Below are positions 1-12,093 of a stretch of DNA of 64,000 nt, one piece after another (positions within the stretch are counted from its first letter, which is position 1; each line of letters begins with the position of its first letter). This stretch comes from Bimastos eiseni (lineage: Eukaryota > Annelida > Clitellata > Crassiclitellata > Lumbricidae). The translations under genes and the position numbers were made by a program. The notes beneath the pieces are model-generated. The model was not told the origin of the DNA. It worked only from the letters and a program-made list of their open reading frames with translations, and made no database searches. The stretch lies in the NCBI GenBank assembly GCA_959347315.1, contig OY365807.1, positions 37,039,645 to 37,103,644 on the forward strand, given 5' to 3'.

Positions 1-11
1 CTTAGCAAGGT

Positions 12-177
12 CAGTGGTTCCCAACCATTTTCAAATAAGGCCACTTTTATTTAGTTGGAGGACATGATGAGTCACAAGGTCAAAAACAATGACACTAAAT
101 TTTAAATATTTTTTATATCTTTGATAGATCGAGAGCCATTATTTTAGGCCTGGCAGGCCACAGGTTGGGAATCACTG
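12..177. mobile_element. Short hAT-type MITE
   Basis: It begins with CAGTGGTTCCCAACC and ends with the near-inverse GGTTGGGAATCACTG, terminal inverted repeats typical of non-autonomous hAT elements. The same termini flank the longer element at 54131-54477. No clean 8-bp target duplication is visible, so the copy is old or its flanks have changed. It holds a minus-strand AATAAA at 46-51, the only one I see just downstream of the GT31 stop codon. Confidence 0.7.
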
Positions 178-369
178 CCTTAGGCTGTAATTAAACAATG
201 TGTTGACAAATTCTAACATATTATCTTAAGTGATGAATAAAATTGCTCATTATTTCAGAGTTTTGATGGAATGTGTGATGTAGCGGTGAATTTGTACAAC
301 ACAATCAAAACAACAATAAAGGCCGGCTCAGTTAAATTGTTCCTGTAGAGAATATCAGCATAGTGCACT
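178..369. other. 3' flank of the GT31 gene
   Basis: AT-rich sequence between the MITE and the stop codon of the glycosyltransferase, probably its 3' untranslated region. No second gene or repeat is visible. Confidence 0.5.
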
Positions 370-1560
370 TCACATGTGCCGAGCAATAGCCGAGTCGCTG
401 AGCAGCTTGAACTGAGTTGGAGGCAACCGACGTATCAGTGCTCGCCAGACTTGCTGAAGTCGCTCAGCATTCGACATCATGGAAATTGTATATGTGATTG
501 TTTCATTGTTGACATATTGTTTGTGAACAAGGTCCTCTTTCAGGGTGAACTGTGACTGCACATCGACATAGTGGACCTCTTTCTTCAGTTGCTTTGCAAC
601 CAACCCAGTAACATAGACGTCGTCGATCCAGAAGAAGGGTGTCGTCCGAGAGGTCTCATAGAGATCAATGACAACCTCTAGTGACATAACGAACCCCATC
701 CCAGCACAGTACTGTGGAAAGTATTTTCGACCTGGTAGCTCGTCTTCCTTCACGCACCAAATGCCGCACTCGCTTGGATCGCGGAGAATTGGCATTGTGT
801 TGTCCTTCCAGAGAGGACAAATAATGACGCGGCTGCGTTCCTTGCTTGCTTCCATTACTTTTATCATCTCAAAAATGTTTATAAAGGTGTTGTCGTTTGC
901 TTTGATAACATATCGTGCTTGAGGGCAATACTTGGACACCCACTTCAAGCCCATGATCAATTTTAGTGTGGCATTTTTCTCGCTGTCAATGAAATCACCC
1001 TGTACAAGATCCTTGTAGGTGTCAAACTCGCTCTTCAACTTACTCTGTAGAAGATCGTCTGCCGTTTGGCCGAGAAGGAACACCACTCGAAAAAGATCTT
1101 TCCGGAAGAGTTTAACATCTGCCCACGTGTCCCGCAGCAGCTGTCGCTTCTCCTGATCGTCTGGACCGGATTTCACGATGATGACCCATTCAAGGTTACT
1201 AAGATTAGCACAGAGGATCGAGTTATGCATAACAACATTTATTTCAGGCGGCACTCCCTTAATGTTCACAGCATATAATAGGCTATTGACCTGCTGTTGG
1301 TTCTGCACTGCCCAGACCTTTGCCAGGTCTTTTACATCAAATGACACAGCTACCTGTACCTGGCCATCTTTATCTGGAACTCCAAACTTCAACATGGCTG
1401 GAATGGTGTTGGGGTCACTGATGCTTGATGATGCAGTGGCCTTCCATTGGGACATAACTAGAGCATACATGACATGCAGAACAATGTAAGCACATGCCAA
1501 TCCAGCCAAAAGCTGAAAAATGGATCGAAAATTGCGGCAGCTAACGTGAAACACGTTCAT
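370..1560 (-). CDS. GT31 family beta-1,3-galactosyl/N-acetylhexosaminyltransferase-like, intronless, altered DxD
   Basis: A 396-residue single-exon ORF, predicted to be a Golgi type II membrane enzyme that adds a beta-1,3-linked sugar from a UDP donor. Residues 15-35 form one hydrophobic anchor after a short cytoplasmic tail. GT31 landmarks follow in order: the R-x-x-x-R-D-T-W block (139-146), the V-F-L-L-G strand (160-164), the DLVQGDFIDS block (184-193), N-A-T-L-K (196-200), a stretch equivalent to Y-x-x-K-x-D-D-D (217-224), F-P-Q-Y-C-A-G-M-G-F (281-290) and W-I-D-D-V-Y-V (311-317). The metal-binding site normally written DDD or DTD reads N222-D223-N224, so activity may be weak, changed or lost. 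The rest of the fold is intact with no stops. The start was chosen because the anchor follows directly. B3GALNT1 or B3GALT1/5-like enzymes are the nearest guesses; the acceptor cannot be told from sequence. Confidence 0.9.
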   Translation of the reverse strand: MNVFHVSCRNFRSIFQLLAGLACAYIVLHVMYALVMSQWKATASSSISDPNTIPAMLKFGVPDKDGQVQVAVSFDVKDLAKVWAVQNQQQVNSLLYAVNIKGVPPEINVVMHNSILCANLSNLEWVIIVKSGPDDQEKRQLLRDTWADVKLFRKDLFRVVFLLGQTADDLLQSKLKSEFDTYKDLVQGDFIDSEKNATLKLIMGLKWVSKYCPQARYVIKANDNTFINIFEMIKVMEASKERSRVIICPLWKDNTMPILRDPSECGIWCVKEDELPGRKYFPQYCAGMGFVMSLEVVIDLYETSRTTPFFWIDDVYVTGLVAKQLKKEVHYVDVQSQFTLKEDLVHKQYVNNETITYTISMMSNAERLQQVWRALIRRLPPTQFKLLSDSAIARHM

Positions 1561-1735
1561 CTTCAGTATCTCGCTGTTATGAATTATTCACTCTTCTATA
1601 CAGGAATCCAATCACAGTAGCATCATGAGGTTATCTGGCAAATAGCAAAAAATAAGGCACATCACAGAATGGAGTTAAAAGTAATTAGTAAAAGGTAACC
1701 AGTTAAAGTCAACTAGTAAATGATGCTACTTGCTA

Positions 1736-1827
1736 CAATTTTAGGGTGGCATTTTTCTCACTATCAATGAAATCACCCTGTACCAGATCCTTGTCGATGT
1801 CAAACTTGCTCTTCAACTTACTCTGTA
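1736..1827 (-). pseudogene. Duplicated 92-bp fragment of the neighbouring GT31 gene
   Basis: This stretch matches 958-1049, inside the glycosyltransferase coding region, in the same orientation. I count seven mismatches and no indels. Similarity stops abruptly at both ends. The fragment corresponds to roughly residues 171-201 of the enzyme and carries no start or complete domain, so it is a non-functional partial copy in the 5' flank of its source gene. Confidence 0.85.
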
Positions 1828-3204
1828 TTTAACTGTCAAACATCAAGTATGAAAAAAACACATTTGTCTACATATTGTCAAATTCTAGGCTGTTGCATTT
1901 GTCGTAAATACGACAAAAAAGAAGAGAACCTTATTAAGCTGGATTGAAGAGTTCAGCTTGAACATTCTAGAAAAAAATGAAAGAAGATAGCAATCTAAAA
2001 CCTCAAAAGGTGGAGGAAGAGAATATGCTCTACTTTCTCTCACCGGATTAGCTAATCCAGATTCGAGAGAATCTGGATTAGCCATATTGCTTACAAGTAA
2101 GTAAGTATATTTTTTCTAACAAACTTACTTATAAACAATATCTCTATCCAAGATTACAAGTAGGCAATAGAAATTTGAAGTGGCTGTTTTGAAAAAAATT
2201 ACCTTTGGTTACAGCCAAGCAAGTCCCTTCAGGATTAATCCTAAATAATCCAAAATGTTTTATTTGAGAAGTCAAGGTCATTCTGTCTGCCTTATGGAAC
2301 TCTGGATCGAAGCAAAAAAGTCGAAAACAAATCTAAAGAGGCTGCCTTGTCCTGATTTAAATTTAGGAACACAATAAATTTAAGCCCTGCAAAACCTTTT
2401 ACTTCAAAATGACCCATTCACAATCATAATCATATAAAAAAGGTACAAATTTCTACAGTTTCACTTGAGAGCAAAGTGCAAGGCACCAACTAATTGACAA
2501 GAGCTGCATAAAGTAAGATGTCCAGATAAATCAAATAGAGATCCAAGTTCAGTTAAGAGACTATTACAACCAAAATCTTTTAACTACAGAAAATCATTGG
2601 AGCAACTTCTCCCCTCTGCTTACACTTCCCATCCCCATCAAATTTTTAACGGGGCATGGGGACACAACACCCAGATTACGTATTTTAAAATAGCATATGC
2701 ATGTAGGCGAGGATTTAAAAAATCGAAGCTGATCCACCAGGTTTTTTACCAGTGAGCGTTCAATGTCTTGTGAACTTTTTTTATTTTCATGCATGTCTAA
2801 TTTCTCCACTTGCTTTTGGATGACAATAATCTTCAGTCCCCACACATGACATATTCAAATGAAGAGCCAAAACTAAGATAAAGGTCATGCCTATTTTTAC
2901 CCTCTTTTATTTAACTTGGTTTGCGTAAAGTTTGTAACGATCAGAGCGACATCTTTCAACTCTTTTTCAGGAATGTTCCTGTTGACCTACAGAGCTGAAA
3001 TTTTGCACATATTTCAGGCTTGCATGACAATGCAATGTATCAAATTTTGAAGGATGTAATTGAAAAATTGAGAAAAAAAGACAAAATGCAAAAATTAAAT
3101 ATCGTCTGACCACTCGAACTAGTCCTTAGTGACGAGCTCCACTCCGGCAAGTTTACATCATCAATGATATGTAATGAAAAATCTCTTAAGGAAATGGAAC
3201 GATT
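1828..3204. other. Intergenic, palindrome cluster, no gene
   Basis: No credible coding exon on either strand. At 2045-2082 there is a 14-bp perfect palindrome, GGATTAGCTAATCC, overlapping a hairpin with 13-bp perfect arms (2051-2063 and 2070-2082) and a 6-base loop. The remainder is AT-rich and unassigned. Confidence 0.5.
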
Positions 3205-3266
3205 GCGCCATCTACCAGATTACCAACAGTAAATAGCGCCATCTACCAGATTACCAACAGTAAATA
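3205..3266. repeat. Perfect 31-bp tandem duplication with a CTCF-core-like motif
   Basis: Two identical 31-bp units (3205-3235 and 3236-3266). On the minus strand each contains GTAGATGGCGC, which fits the core of the CTCF binding consensus (S-Y-A-G-R-K-G-G-C-R-S). The repeat is seen directly; the insulator reading is inference. Confidence 0.8.
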
Positions 3267-5371
3267 AAAGAGGGTCCCGAAAAACCCATGTTTTTCCCAT
3301 AACTTGTTATATCTTTTACTGACTTTTATTGGCATTGCCTGTATGCATGCTGTGCAAGGATACACATTCTGTGAAAATTTAATCAAAATCTAGATAGCCA
3401 AGTGGGAAACTGGAAGAAAAATTTGATTTGAGATGAAATGACCCTATAGAGAGGAGGCAGAGGAGACACTAACACGGATGTTTTTAGGTTGACAAAGATT
3501 ATTAAGCAAGAGAGTTAGGAAAAGAATTAAGATGTAAGATCAATTTTGAGAAGAAGTTTTCTGGTTGATAAAAATTAGTCAGAAGCAGATGATTATTGTA
3601 ATGGAATTTTTTTAATTGTAATGAAATACTTATATAGTGTCATTCAATATCATTGGTGCACAAGACTCAACACATAGCTAAACGGAGAACAGGAGTCTTC
3701 AGGTACCTCTGGAAAGCAGCAGAGAGAAGAGAGAGCAGCTCCTCCTGAAGAGGAAGGGGAGGCTGCCCCACATAGGTAAAGCTCCTGTGGCAGAGCGCAT
3801 GTGGGGAATCACCAGCAAGCCACGGGCAGAGGAACGAAAGAAATCCCTGTGCGGAATACAGTAGACCCTAGTGCAAAGGGCTTTCAGGGCTGAGGTTCTA
3901 TGCACTGAAGGTTTTAACTTCTAAAGCCAGACTTTATTGTGTTTTACAAATTCACTGCTGCATCAAGGTAGGCTGGGGGCAAACCCAAGGAGACAGTTAT
4001 CCATCAGCACAAGGGTCTGGAGAATTCGATGCGCTGCATGATACAGGCTAAAAATTAAAGGGTAAATGCAAACATATACATACCCCTATATAGTAAACAA
4101 TATGGGGCACTTCAATTTTAATTCAATGCAACCAATACAAACCAACTTGCATAGTAATTTTAATTCACCGCTAACCAGTTACTGTGTGGCCTGAGTACAG
4201 TACTGTGGTGGCTATAAAAATCGTCGCATGTCGAGACTACAATTATTATTTACTGTGGTGGCCAGAATTGAACAATGTCTGCAAGAATGGTTGTGAAGAC
4301 ATTCGAAGCATCCACTTTGACTCGTTGACGCCACTTAAACTCGCACATATAGGAATCGAAAAAATCTTGTAGCCAAGAACTCTAATGAACAGGTATGTCC
4401 TGCCAACAGTTAACATTATGATGTATCGTATCTGATTATTGATATATAGCGCTTTTTACAGTACTAGAAGCGCTTTCAGCCCCGAGGAAACAGGAAAGTC
4501 ACATCAAACCAGAACAATTAACACCAAGATTAATATTATTCAGAATACTACATACAAGTTTTCTAAGAATCCGACGAACAAACCACCGTATTATCGATTG
4601 CCTCAAAATCTACAAGAAATCAATATCTAGAGATGTAACTTGTTTTATATCGATTTACATCCGGTGACAGTGTGCCAGCGTAGCGACATCTGGCGTTGCG
4701 TTTGTAATAGATCTTAGGGACAAAAAGAAGTAACTGTTCATAAATATTGCGATATTTTTACACACTTTTGATCAGAAATAAGTATGCATTTACACTCAAT
4801 GGCAATGGCAGCATACATTTTTTAATCCAATAGCTTAACACAGAATCTGCTTTGTATTTCCTTAGCATTCCAAATAACAAGTTAGAGTAAATGACAAGTA
4901 ATTTATAAGTAAGGATTCTCAAATCAGTGCTAACAATGACACGCTCTGATCTTTTCAGCCCTTATACCTCCTGGGGCATTACAAAATGGTAAAACATTGC
5001 TAAAACAGTGCAGCTGTACTACAACCCAGCGCGTCCGCAGGTGACGGTTAGTGGAATACCCATCAGTAGACTACGGCCTATGAAGTGTGGCTATGAAATA
5101 AACAAGGTTAGTTCCCCTCCCTCCCAACGAATTAGCAGTTGCAGACCAACAGCAGCAACTCCCCCAGGGTGCACTGTTTTGATTAAAGGAGAAGTTTTGT
5201 GGGCAGGCAGTTGTGAGACAAACTGCTTGTCAATCAAACCTGAACTCATTGAGTGGGGCTACAGTCAAGAAGTGCCTTATTCAAGTCCACCGTCGGTCAA
5301 TTCCTTTCAATTGAAATGTCTGCATGCCTCTGGGCCGTTCTCTGTCTGTCTGTCTCTCTACATACATCTAC

Positions 5372-5375
<4 letters not shown>
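3267..5375. other. Intergenic, no gene recognised
   Basis: Short ORFs occur, such as 4184-4372 and 5008-5436, but they lack domains and the second runs into an AT microsatellite. Around 4681-4700 a GCGACATCTGGCG string is a weak relative of the motif duplicated at 3205-3266. Nothing else could be assigned. Confidence 0.4.

Positions 5376-5434
<59 letters not shown>
5376..5434. repeat. (AT)n microsatellite
   Basis: About 58 bases of uninterrupted AT dinucleotides, preceded by a short TCTG run. The tyrosine/isoleucine ORFs through it in several frames are artefacts. Confidence 0.95.
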
Positions 5435-5439
<5 letters not shown>

Positions 5440-6616
5440 CATTAGCCAAAGCGCCATAGGACGCATACAGCATATCAGCCCATGGACCGTTATAGGTGTA
5501 TAAATAAGGCGGTTGCCCAAGATCACTCGGCTCGTGGAGCAATCTTGGCGGCTGCCTGTGGTCACTGTTGTTTGCGTTTGTTTCTCTGTGAGCTGGTCCG
5601 GCTGAGCTGTAAGCCTACTATACAAGCGAAGACCACTGTCCAATGAGATATCAGAAGGAATTGTACCTTGAAAATACGTTTCATACGAGTCATCAACCCT
5701 ATTACGTCAGAAGCTCTTCATTGGATTTGAGTATAAACTTCTGACCTTTATTTCTCGTCCGTGATGCGCTCCGTGTGCTTGACTTAGTTTCCTTGCCAAG
5801 CGTAGAGCATTAGTCCACCCAAATTACAAAGAACATTCAAGTATTTTTCATACAGAACTCGGAATAAAACTGTGAGAAGGGTGCGCTACTTGTCCTCTGC
5901 CAATCCAGTCCACAGATGAAGTTGTGGCGGAGGGTCGTGGACAAAAACACCCACCGACAAACCCCTCGCACATAAACACCCCAGGACTAACACACACACC
6001 CCAAATTAAGACAAACTTCCTAAGATTCTTTTACCTTTATTACTTAGAAAAGTGTGTGTCCAATGGCACGAAGACATCCCTTGAAGTCACGATGTACAAC
6101 ACTGCAGCAAACTTCCCGCATGGGTTTGATTGCACTTTTCACACGTTTGACGGGAGGCTGTCCACGAGCAGCTTGCAAGATGGCCGTACTGGCTAAAGCT
6201 GCGCACGCACACACGCGAATACAGGCACGAAGGCATATGAGTGGCATATCAAGTACAGGTGCGTAGATGCATAATATTATAAGGACTATAAAGCGCGATC
6301 ATTGTTTCAATTGTTATTTTCAGTGCATTTCCCTCAGCTGTCTACTTGGCCCATTTGAGCCTATTCAGATAGACTGACCACACCGGTTCATTTGTTTAAG
6401 ATTGTACCCCAGGCGGATAAGATGCTTTGGAGAGATCTGATTGGTAGCTAGCCGGCGGCAGGTATTAATTAGACCACGCCTTAAAAACTTGGGCTTTAAG
6501 CGCATGTAGCTTCACTTTTGTGGGTGTTGTTGAAATTTTGAGCTTACGATTACTGCTATAGCTCAGGTACAATGATGTTGACCGAGTCTTTACAATTTTC
6601 AGAAAACGTGTTCAAT
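5435..6616. other. Higher-GC intergenic segment, possible core promoter or LTR remnant
   Basis: The segment is noticeably less AT-rich than its surroundings. At 5499-5507 TATAAATAAGG lies upstream of a GC-rich stretch that could be an RNA polymerase II start region, either of an unseen gene or of a solo LTR. I found no primer-binding site, terminal repeat or protein domain. ORFs at 5924-6266 show no recognisable domain. Confidence 0.3.
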
Positions 6617-6659
6617 GTGTGGCATGGTGGCCGAGCAGTTAGAGCGGTCAGCCCGTAAC
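6617..6659 (+). mobile_element. 5' fragment of tRNA-derived SINE (family A)
   Basis: Only the tRNA-like head is present: GTGTGGCATGGTGGCCGAGC followed by a TTAGAGCGGTCAGCCCGTAAC stretch, matching the heads of the fuller copies at 31435, 46771, 50400, 60212 and 62271. Similarity ends abruptly after 6659 and no B box follows. Confidence 0.75.
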
Positions 6660-6897
6660 TAAAAATGCAGAGTAGAGATGGGGCAATAGCTATTATCTCA
6701 CCTGCAGATAATGCAAGTTTTAAATATCATGAGAGAGGGATGGCTTTTTACAAAGAGGGTAAACTAAGACGGGTCTAGGACATTACCCCCACCCCTTATG
6801 TTACCCCTTAAGACATTACCTCCAATTCCATTACATAATTAATGTGCAATCTTTGTTATATTAATAATCAGAATTTATCAGAAATTCATTAGAATAA

Positions 6898-7128
6898 TAT
6901 GTATGAAAATATGTAAATGTGTATGTATGTATATAATTATGCATGCATGTATGCATATAGGTATGTAAGTATTTATAAGTGTATGCATGCATATAGGTAT
7001 GTATATATGTATGTGTATAAGTATGTAGGTATTTATTTATATATGTATGCATACATGTATGTATGCATGTATGTATACATATATGTATGCATGTATATGC
7101 ATATGTATGCATGTATGTACATATGTGC
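6898..7128. repeat. ATGT/ATGC-rich imperfect tetranucleotide satellite
   Basis: About 230 bases of degenerate TATG, TGCA and TATA tetramers. Open frames through it encode only Met/Tyr/Val/Cys or His/Thr/Ile/Tyr strings and are not genes. Confidence 0.9.
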
Positions 7129-8687
7129 TATGGAGATATTGTGATGTCCGGGGGAACGGGGGTAATGTCCTGCTCCCAACTATCACATAAGCAGCAAGAG
7201 AGAAGTTTGCGATGGATATGATGATTATGTGCAAGACATCAAAACTCTTTGAGGATGGTAGGAATAACGTTAAAGGCACATTGCTTGTTAGATGAAAAAC
7301 ATGAGATTACCAATCTGTCATAAGTATAGGTAGGAGTAGAGCACACTTAGAAATGGTGGAGGAGACAGGGTGTATGATAGCAAATTATAGGAAGGACGGT
7401 TCGAAAATTGAGTCTTATATCTTGTCTGTGTTGAAATGAACTGACCTATCGGTATTAAGGGACGAAGGGAAGAGCACTTGGTAAGAGTTCAGTAGCATAT
7501 ACTTTAACACGATTCTGTCCATGATTCTCAACAAAGACACTCGGTTTTATTATTATTACCAAATGAGATCTTTGTAGAAGTCATGATGAAACACACACTA
7601 CCCTCGTGAATAAGCTGGTTCCCTGCACTTGGCATTCGAGTGGCACTTTAGAAATTACACATCCTGGAAATATCTCATATACGATAGGTTGTGCATTGAA
7701 TCTGAGATCTTAGTTGGATGCTATTTCTAGCCTCTTTGAAGGAACATAGTACACGAGCACTTAAAAGAAGTTTTATTCAACAAAACACCGATGTTGATTT
7801 GACATATTATACAGCCACGCAGACATATCTGGATACAATTTATGTGGTGTTTTCTAAAGATGGTAAAAACAAGTGGCACTTTTCATCAATCTAACCACTC
7901 CAATCTTATCATTACCACCGTTAATCATCAGTCGATATTAAATTCTCGGCTTCATTATCACTACCGCCACAATTACTCATCGTTGTTATTCACTCCTATG
8001 ACATGCACACCTTAAGATTTCAAGAAATGCTTTGACTTAACTGAATAAGCTAATATTTCAGATAGAAGTTTGAAAGATTATAAAAGACAAAGTGAAAGAT
8101 GGCAAATAAAGTTACAGCAATGGCCCATGTACTAATTGTACTATGCAAATGTATCAGCTGTACCAGTCTTCAAAGGCACGGTCCAATGGTTGTCAGACAG
8201 TCTTGCTTAACACGCATACACAATTGCAAAACTGAACAAAGGAGCAATGTTTCTCTATAGATTGCATAGCTCAGCAGTAAAAGCTAATCTTATATAGATG
8301 CACCTCACTAGGATCTAAACTCTAGACATACTTAATTATAATGCTTATGCTAGTGAAATTGGCATATTTCATCAATTACTGCACTAAGACATAACCATGA
8401 TAAACAAAACGAGGTGTAAAAGCACACACTAAACACCCTATTTCTACATTTATAAACTGGCAACCACAACTGCACTCGTCGACCAGGAAGATAGTTCGTT
8501 GGAAATGACAAATACAGAAAGAAGAACCATTCAAATGAAAGGACAAGATTTATAGAAACAAATATTCATAAACATTAGATTCAATTTTACCTCGAGCAAG
8601 GAAACCATTTAAAAGATAACAAATTGTCAGGTAAATGATGGACATCAGCTGATGAAATGGTCTACTTTAGTTTAGATGAACAACTGG

Positions 8688-8723
<36 letters not shown>

Positions 8724-9490
8724 AAATTACATATAGGTCACCAGAAGCACAAATGTCAATACCTAGTAAATAATTAGTTGAGTAAATAAAACTGATAATA
8801 TTGCAAACCCTAACAATGGATATTGCATCAAATGCCAACATTTCACCACTGTCTAAAACTGTAAGATCGTATAGTATCAACTTTGCCAAATGACACAGGA
8901 AAGCTTAATTTTTAGTTTGACCATAGAAAATAAACAACAAATTTCTAACCGGTTTCTTTGAAAAAAAAACTATAAAACAAAGGTAAAGATAAACATTTGT
9001 CATAAAAGTAGTGTTAAAAAAATTACCTTTAAAACATGCAAATGAGATAAAACCAATATAGAAAATATCCATAAATCCATATTAAATTATTCCTCAAAAA
9101 GAGAAAAAAAATCAACAATATGCTTTTGGGAAAAATTCATTTTCCTATTCTTTAATATTAGGTAATTAGCTAATCTGTTTGTGTTATAGATCATGCAAAA
9201 ACACTTGGGAAAACAACAAATAAAAGTGACTTAAAGTGTTGACTTACATAGCAGGCCATCAAATTCTATTCATAGGCATGACGACTTGCATTTAGAGTTT
9301 GCAGTTTTCTTCTGCTGACACCTTCCATGAGCAGATGGTTTTAAGCTTAAAAAATGCTCACATACTTGTGACATTTGTGACAAGCAGCAAATCAATAACA
9401 GAAAACAAAATACAATACTTCCATAACAGAAGCTGCATGGTTTCTGCTTAGCAATAAATCTGTTGTTACTCTCGTCAGGGTTCATGGCTG
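7129..9490. other. Intergenic, no gene recognised
   Basis: AT-rich sequence with a short (AT)n run at about 8688-8722. A minus-strand ORF at 9270-9485 (71 residues) has one hydrophobic segment and several cysteines, but no recognised domain and no clear splice partners. It is left as an unproven small ORF. Confidence 0.4.
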
Positions 9491-9499
9491 CGCCTTAAA

Positions 9500-9885
9500 C
9501 CGGAACAATGGCAAACAAAAAGGATGTACTCAGGATCGAAGTGGGCACCAGAAGATTGGAGCAAGTGAACTCCTTTGTGTGTATAAAGTGAAGTAAGATG
9601 CGAACTGCGCAAGCGAGGTGAAATCAAGGTCTGTCATGAGATGGTGCTATGGTTACATTGGTTAATAGTACTAAATGACAGCCAATCGGGCAATGGTGTG
9701 GCCAGTAGCAACGTATGGTTGCAAGGGCTGGATGTTTGAAGAAAGAAGGAAAATGCATTGCATTTGAGCAAAAGTGCATCTGAAAGATGTTGATAATTCC
9801 TTGGATGGAAAAGATGACCAACAAGGAGGTTTACGGGATGGCATAGCCGGAAGTTAACTGCTGGCAGCACATCAATACTATGTTA
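9500..9885 (+). mobile_element. LINE relic, C-terminal part of a reverse transcriptase (RTE-like)
   Basis: Conceptual translation with stops and shifts gives pieces typical of the end of a non-LTR retrotransposon RT: G-T-R-R-L-E-Q-V-N-S-F-V near 9545, then W-P-V-A-T-Y-G-C-K-G-W near 9700, then remnants of the F-E-Q-K-C-x-R-x-x-L-x-I-P-W and K-x-T-N-K-E-V blocks. No intact ORF remains, so it is dead. The subclass assignment is from memory of family motifs. Confidence 0.6.
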
Positions 9886-12093
9886 CTTTGGACAATATTG
9901 AGGGCAGGTCTCTTGGCCAATAATATTTTGCATTGACAATATTCTTCTGTCGACGGGGCTTAATGGAACTGATTTTATTAGTACAGTACATGACAGAATA
10001 GATTGGGCAGCACTGATCTATCTATGCAGCCAACATTTGCGAAGCAATGTCAATGACATATACTTGTAATTCAACGGTCCTGACATCTGTGTCGTATCTT
10101 AACACAACCGATTCTTCATGATCCCTCAGCACATAAACACAGGGAAGCCATCCATATATGCAATCAGAGAGGAATTAAAGCTTCTAAATGTGACATAAAA
10201 TAAAAGCCACGCACCTATATGGATATGTCATATTCATTAAGCTTGTTCCTTACAGTTAAATGGACAAATACTGCAACAATATTACATAAATCAAACAGCA
10301 GACAATGAATGAAGGCAACATGCTCCAATTAAAAAAACTGCATATTTCCTTCCTGATATAGTCTTAACCGAGGAGCCTTCAGATGGCTAAGGTGAGAGTA
10401 GAGACCTAAAGACAGTAGACCAGATATGGCTTTCATCCATTGGAAAAGTATCACAAAACAAACAAAAAGTACCATAGTGAATGAAAAACTCAAACAACTT
10501 GAAGTTAACTTGCAACTATTGAGAGTATGCAAAAGAAAGATTATCTCAGATTTTATCACAACTAAGAAGGTTTTACACAGAATCTAACCTGAAACCTGAG
10601 ATAAGGAAAAGTCTCATATGCCAAAACTTGGTTGGGCACATAGTTTGCTTGCTATGGCATTAACTATTAAGTAATATATGCCAGCACTGTTAAATAAGGT
10701 AATTGATACTTGTATCCAATAATTACTGGTGCTCTATCTTGTAACAAAAGCAGTTACACAACTTACTGTAAGACTGTTACATGACATCCTGCCTTAACTG
10801 ACATGAAACTTACTGGAATACTCTTCATAAAGGACATACAGGTTAGCCAAAACTGTCCGACACATGCATCAACATGTTATATGTAATGTCTTGAACAGCA
10901 AAATTGATAAGCACAAAACAGTTGGCTGTAGTATAATGCTTTTTGGTTTTCACCGCAACATCTGCAGAAAAGTCAATGGAATGACAGTAAAAGCTCATCA
11001 GTTGCCCCTGGCCAGTCCCTTAATACAATTTCAACTGTATAAGTGCTGAAATGTTTTACTACATAAACCTTGCATATAACTAAATGCAGCAACAGCTCAA
11101 AACCAAACAAAACAACGTACACAGGTCGCAAGAACCACATAATTAATAGCTCCAAAAACTTAGGAGCTATTAATTACACAAAACACAATGTCACACAGTG
11201 TTTAAATCAGACCCAATTATCACAAAACAAATAATATAATCCAATGCTTAAATTAAACAAAAGGGAAAGCGTGAAATCAAAGCAAAGCTCACAGCAAATC
11301 ACTGGCACGTATTTACAGAAGGGAGATGGACAGACAGACAGACAGACATGACCACAGCAAAGAAATGATTAATCGAAATCTCAATACTGAGACAGTCTGG
11401 TATACCAAAAACAGAGAAGATCCAGACCCTGCAGGAACATCACAAGCATCAGACTGGTATATACATTAAGTCTCAAACCAACCACATTCAATGTTTCAAA
11501 TGTTTGAGAGATGCCCAAGCTCATAAATGTAAGTACAAGCGACAGGATAAATGTTGATGAAACAGAAACCAACCCCATCAAATCAGCATCTTAGCTGAAT
11601 GGACACTTTAATAGAAGCTTCACAGAGATCAGTGCGCTTAAGGAGTATTGTCACATCTGGAAACAACATCCATACACAAAGAAATATTCAGACGTCAGGA
11701 ATATTGACATCTAACAAGAGTACCTCAAACTTAAGAATACTTTTAAATTTTAAAAACCATAACAAAAGGTAACATTCATCGCAGAAAAGAAGTTACATGA
11801 ATGCTAGAAGTTCGTTCATCCATGATATAATGTCATTTGAGATCCAAGGCAAAAAAACAGTTCATAATCAAAAGCCTGGTCACATAAGGTCTGAACAAGG
11901 AGGTGAAATTCATATATTATTAAGACTACCAAAATCCACATTACTCAACAAATTTCCTACTCAACTCAGCTGCAGCATCTCTAATCAATAAAACTAAATA
12001 CTGGATATCCTCAACATCATAAATCATACACAATAATCCAACTCCAGTCAGTCACAATGGCTCTACAGTGTTGATGACTCACAGGCTGGTACG
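9886..12093. other. Spacer and probable 3' UTR of the PPM1L-like gene
   Basis: AT-rich, without a credible exon. The portion nearest 12093 is expected to hold the 3' untranslated region of the phosphatase. A small inverted sequence (TTAATAGCTCC / GGAGCTATTAA) lies near 11145-11175. Confidence 0.4.

Noticed and set aside
1066..1489. Plus-strand ORFs of 70 and 103 codons
   Set aside because: They are antisense shadows of the GT31 coding region.
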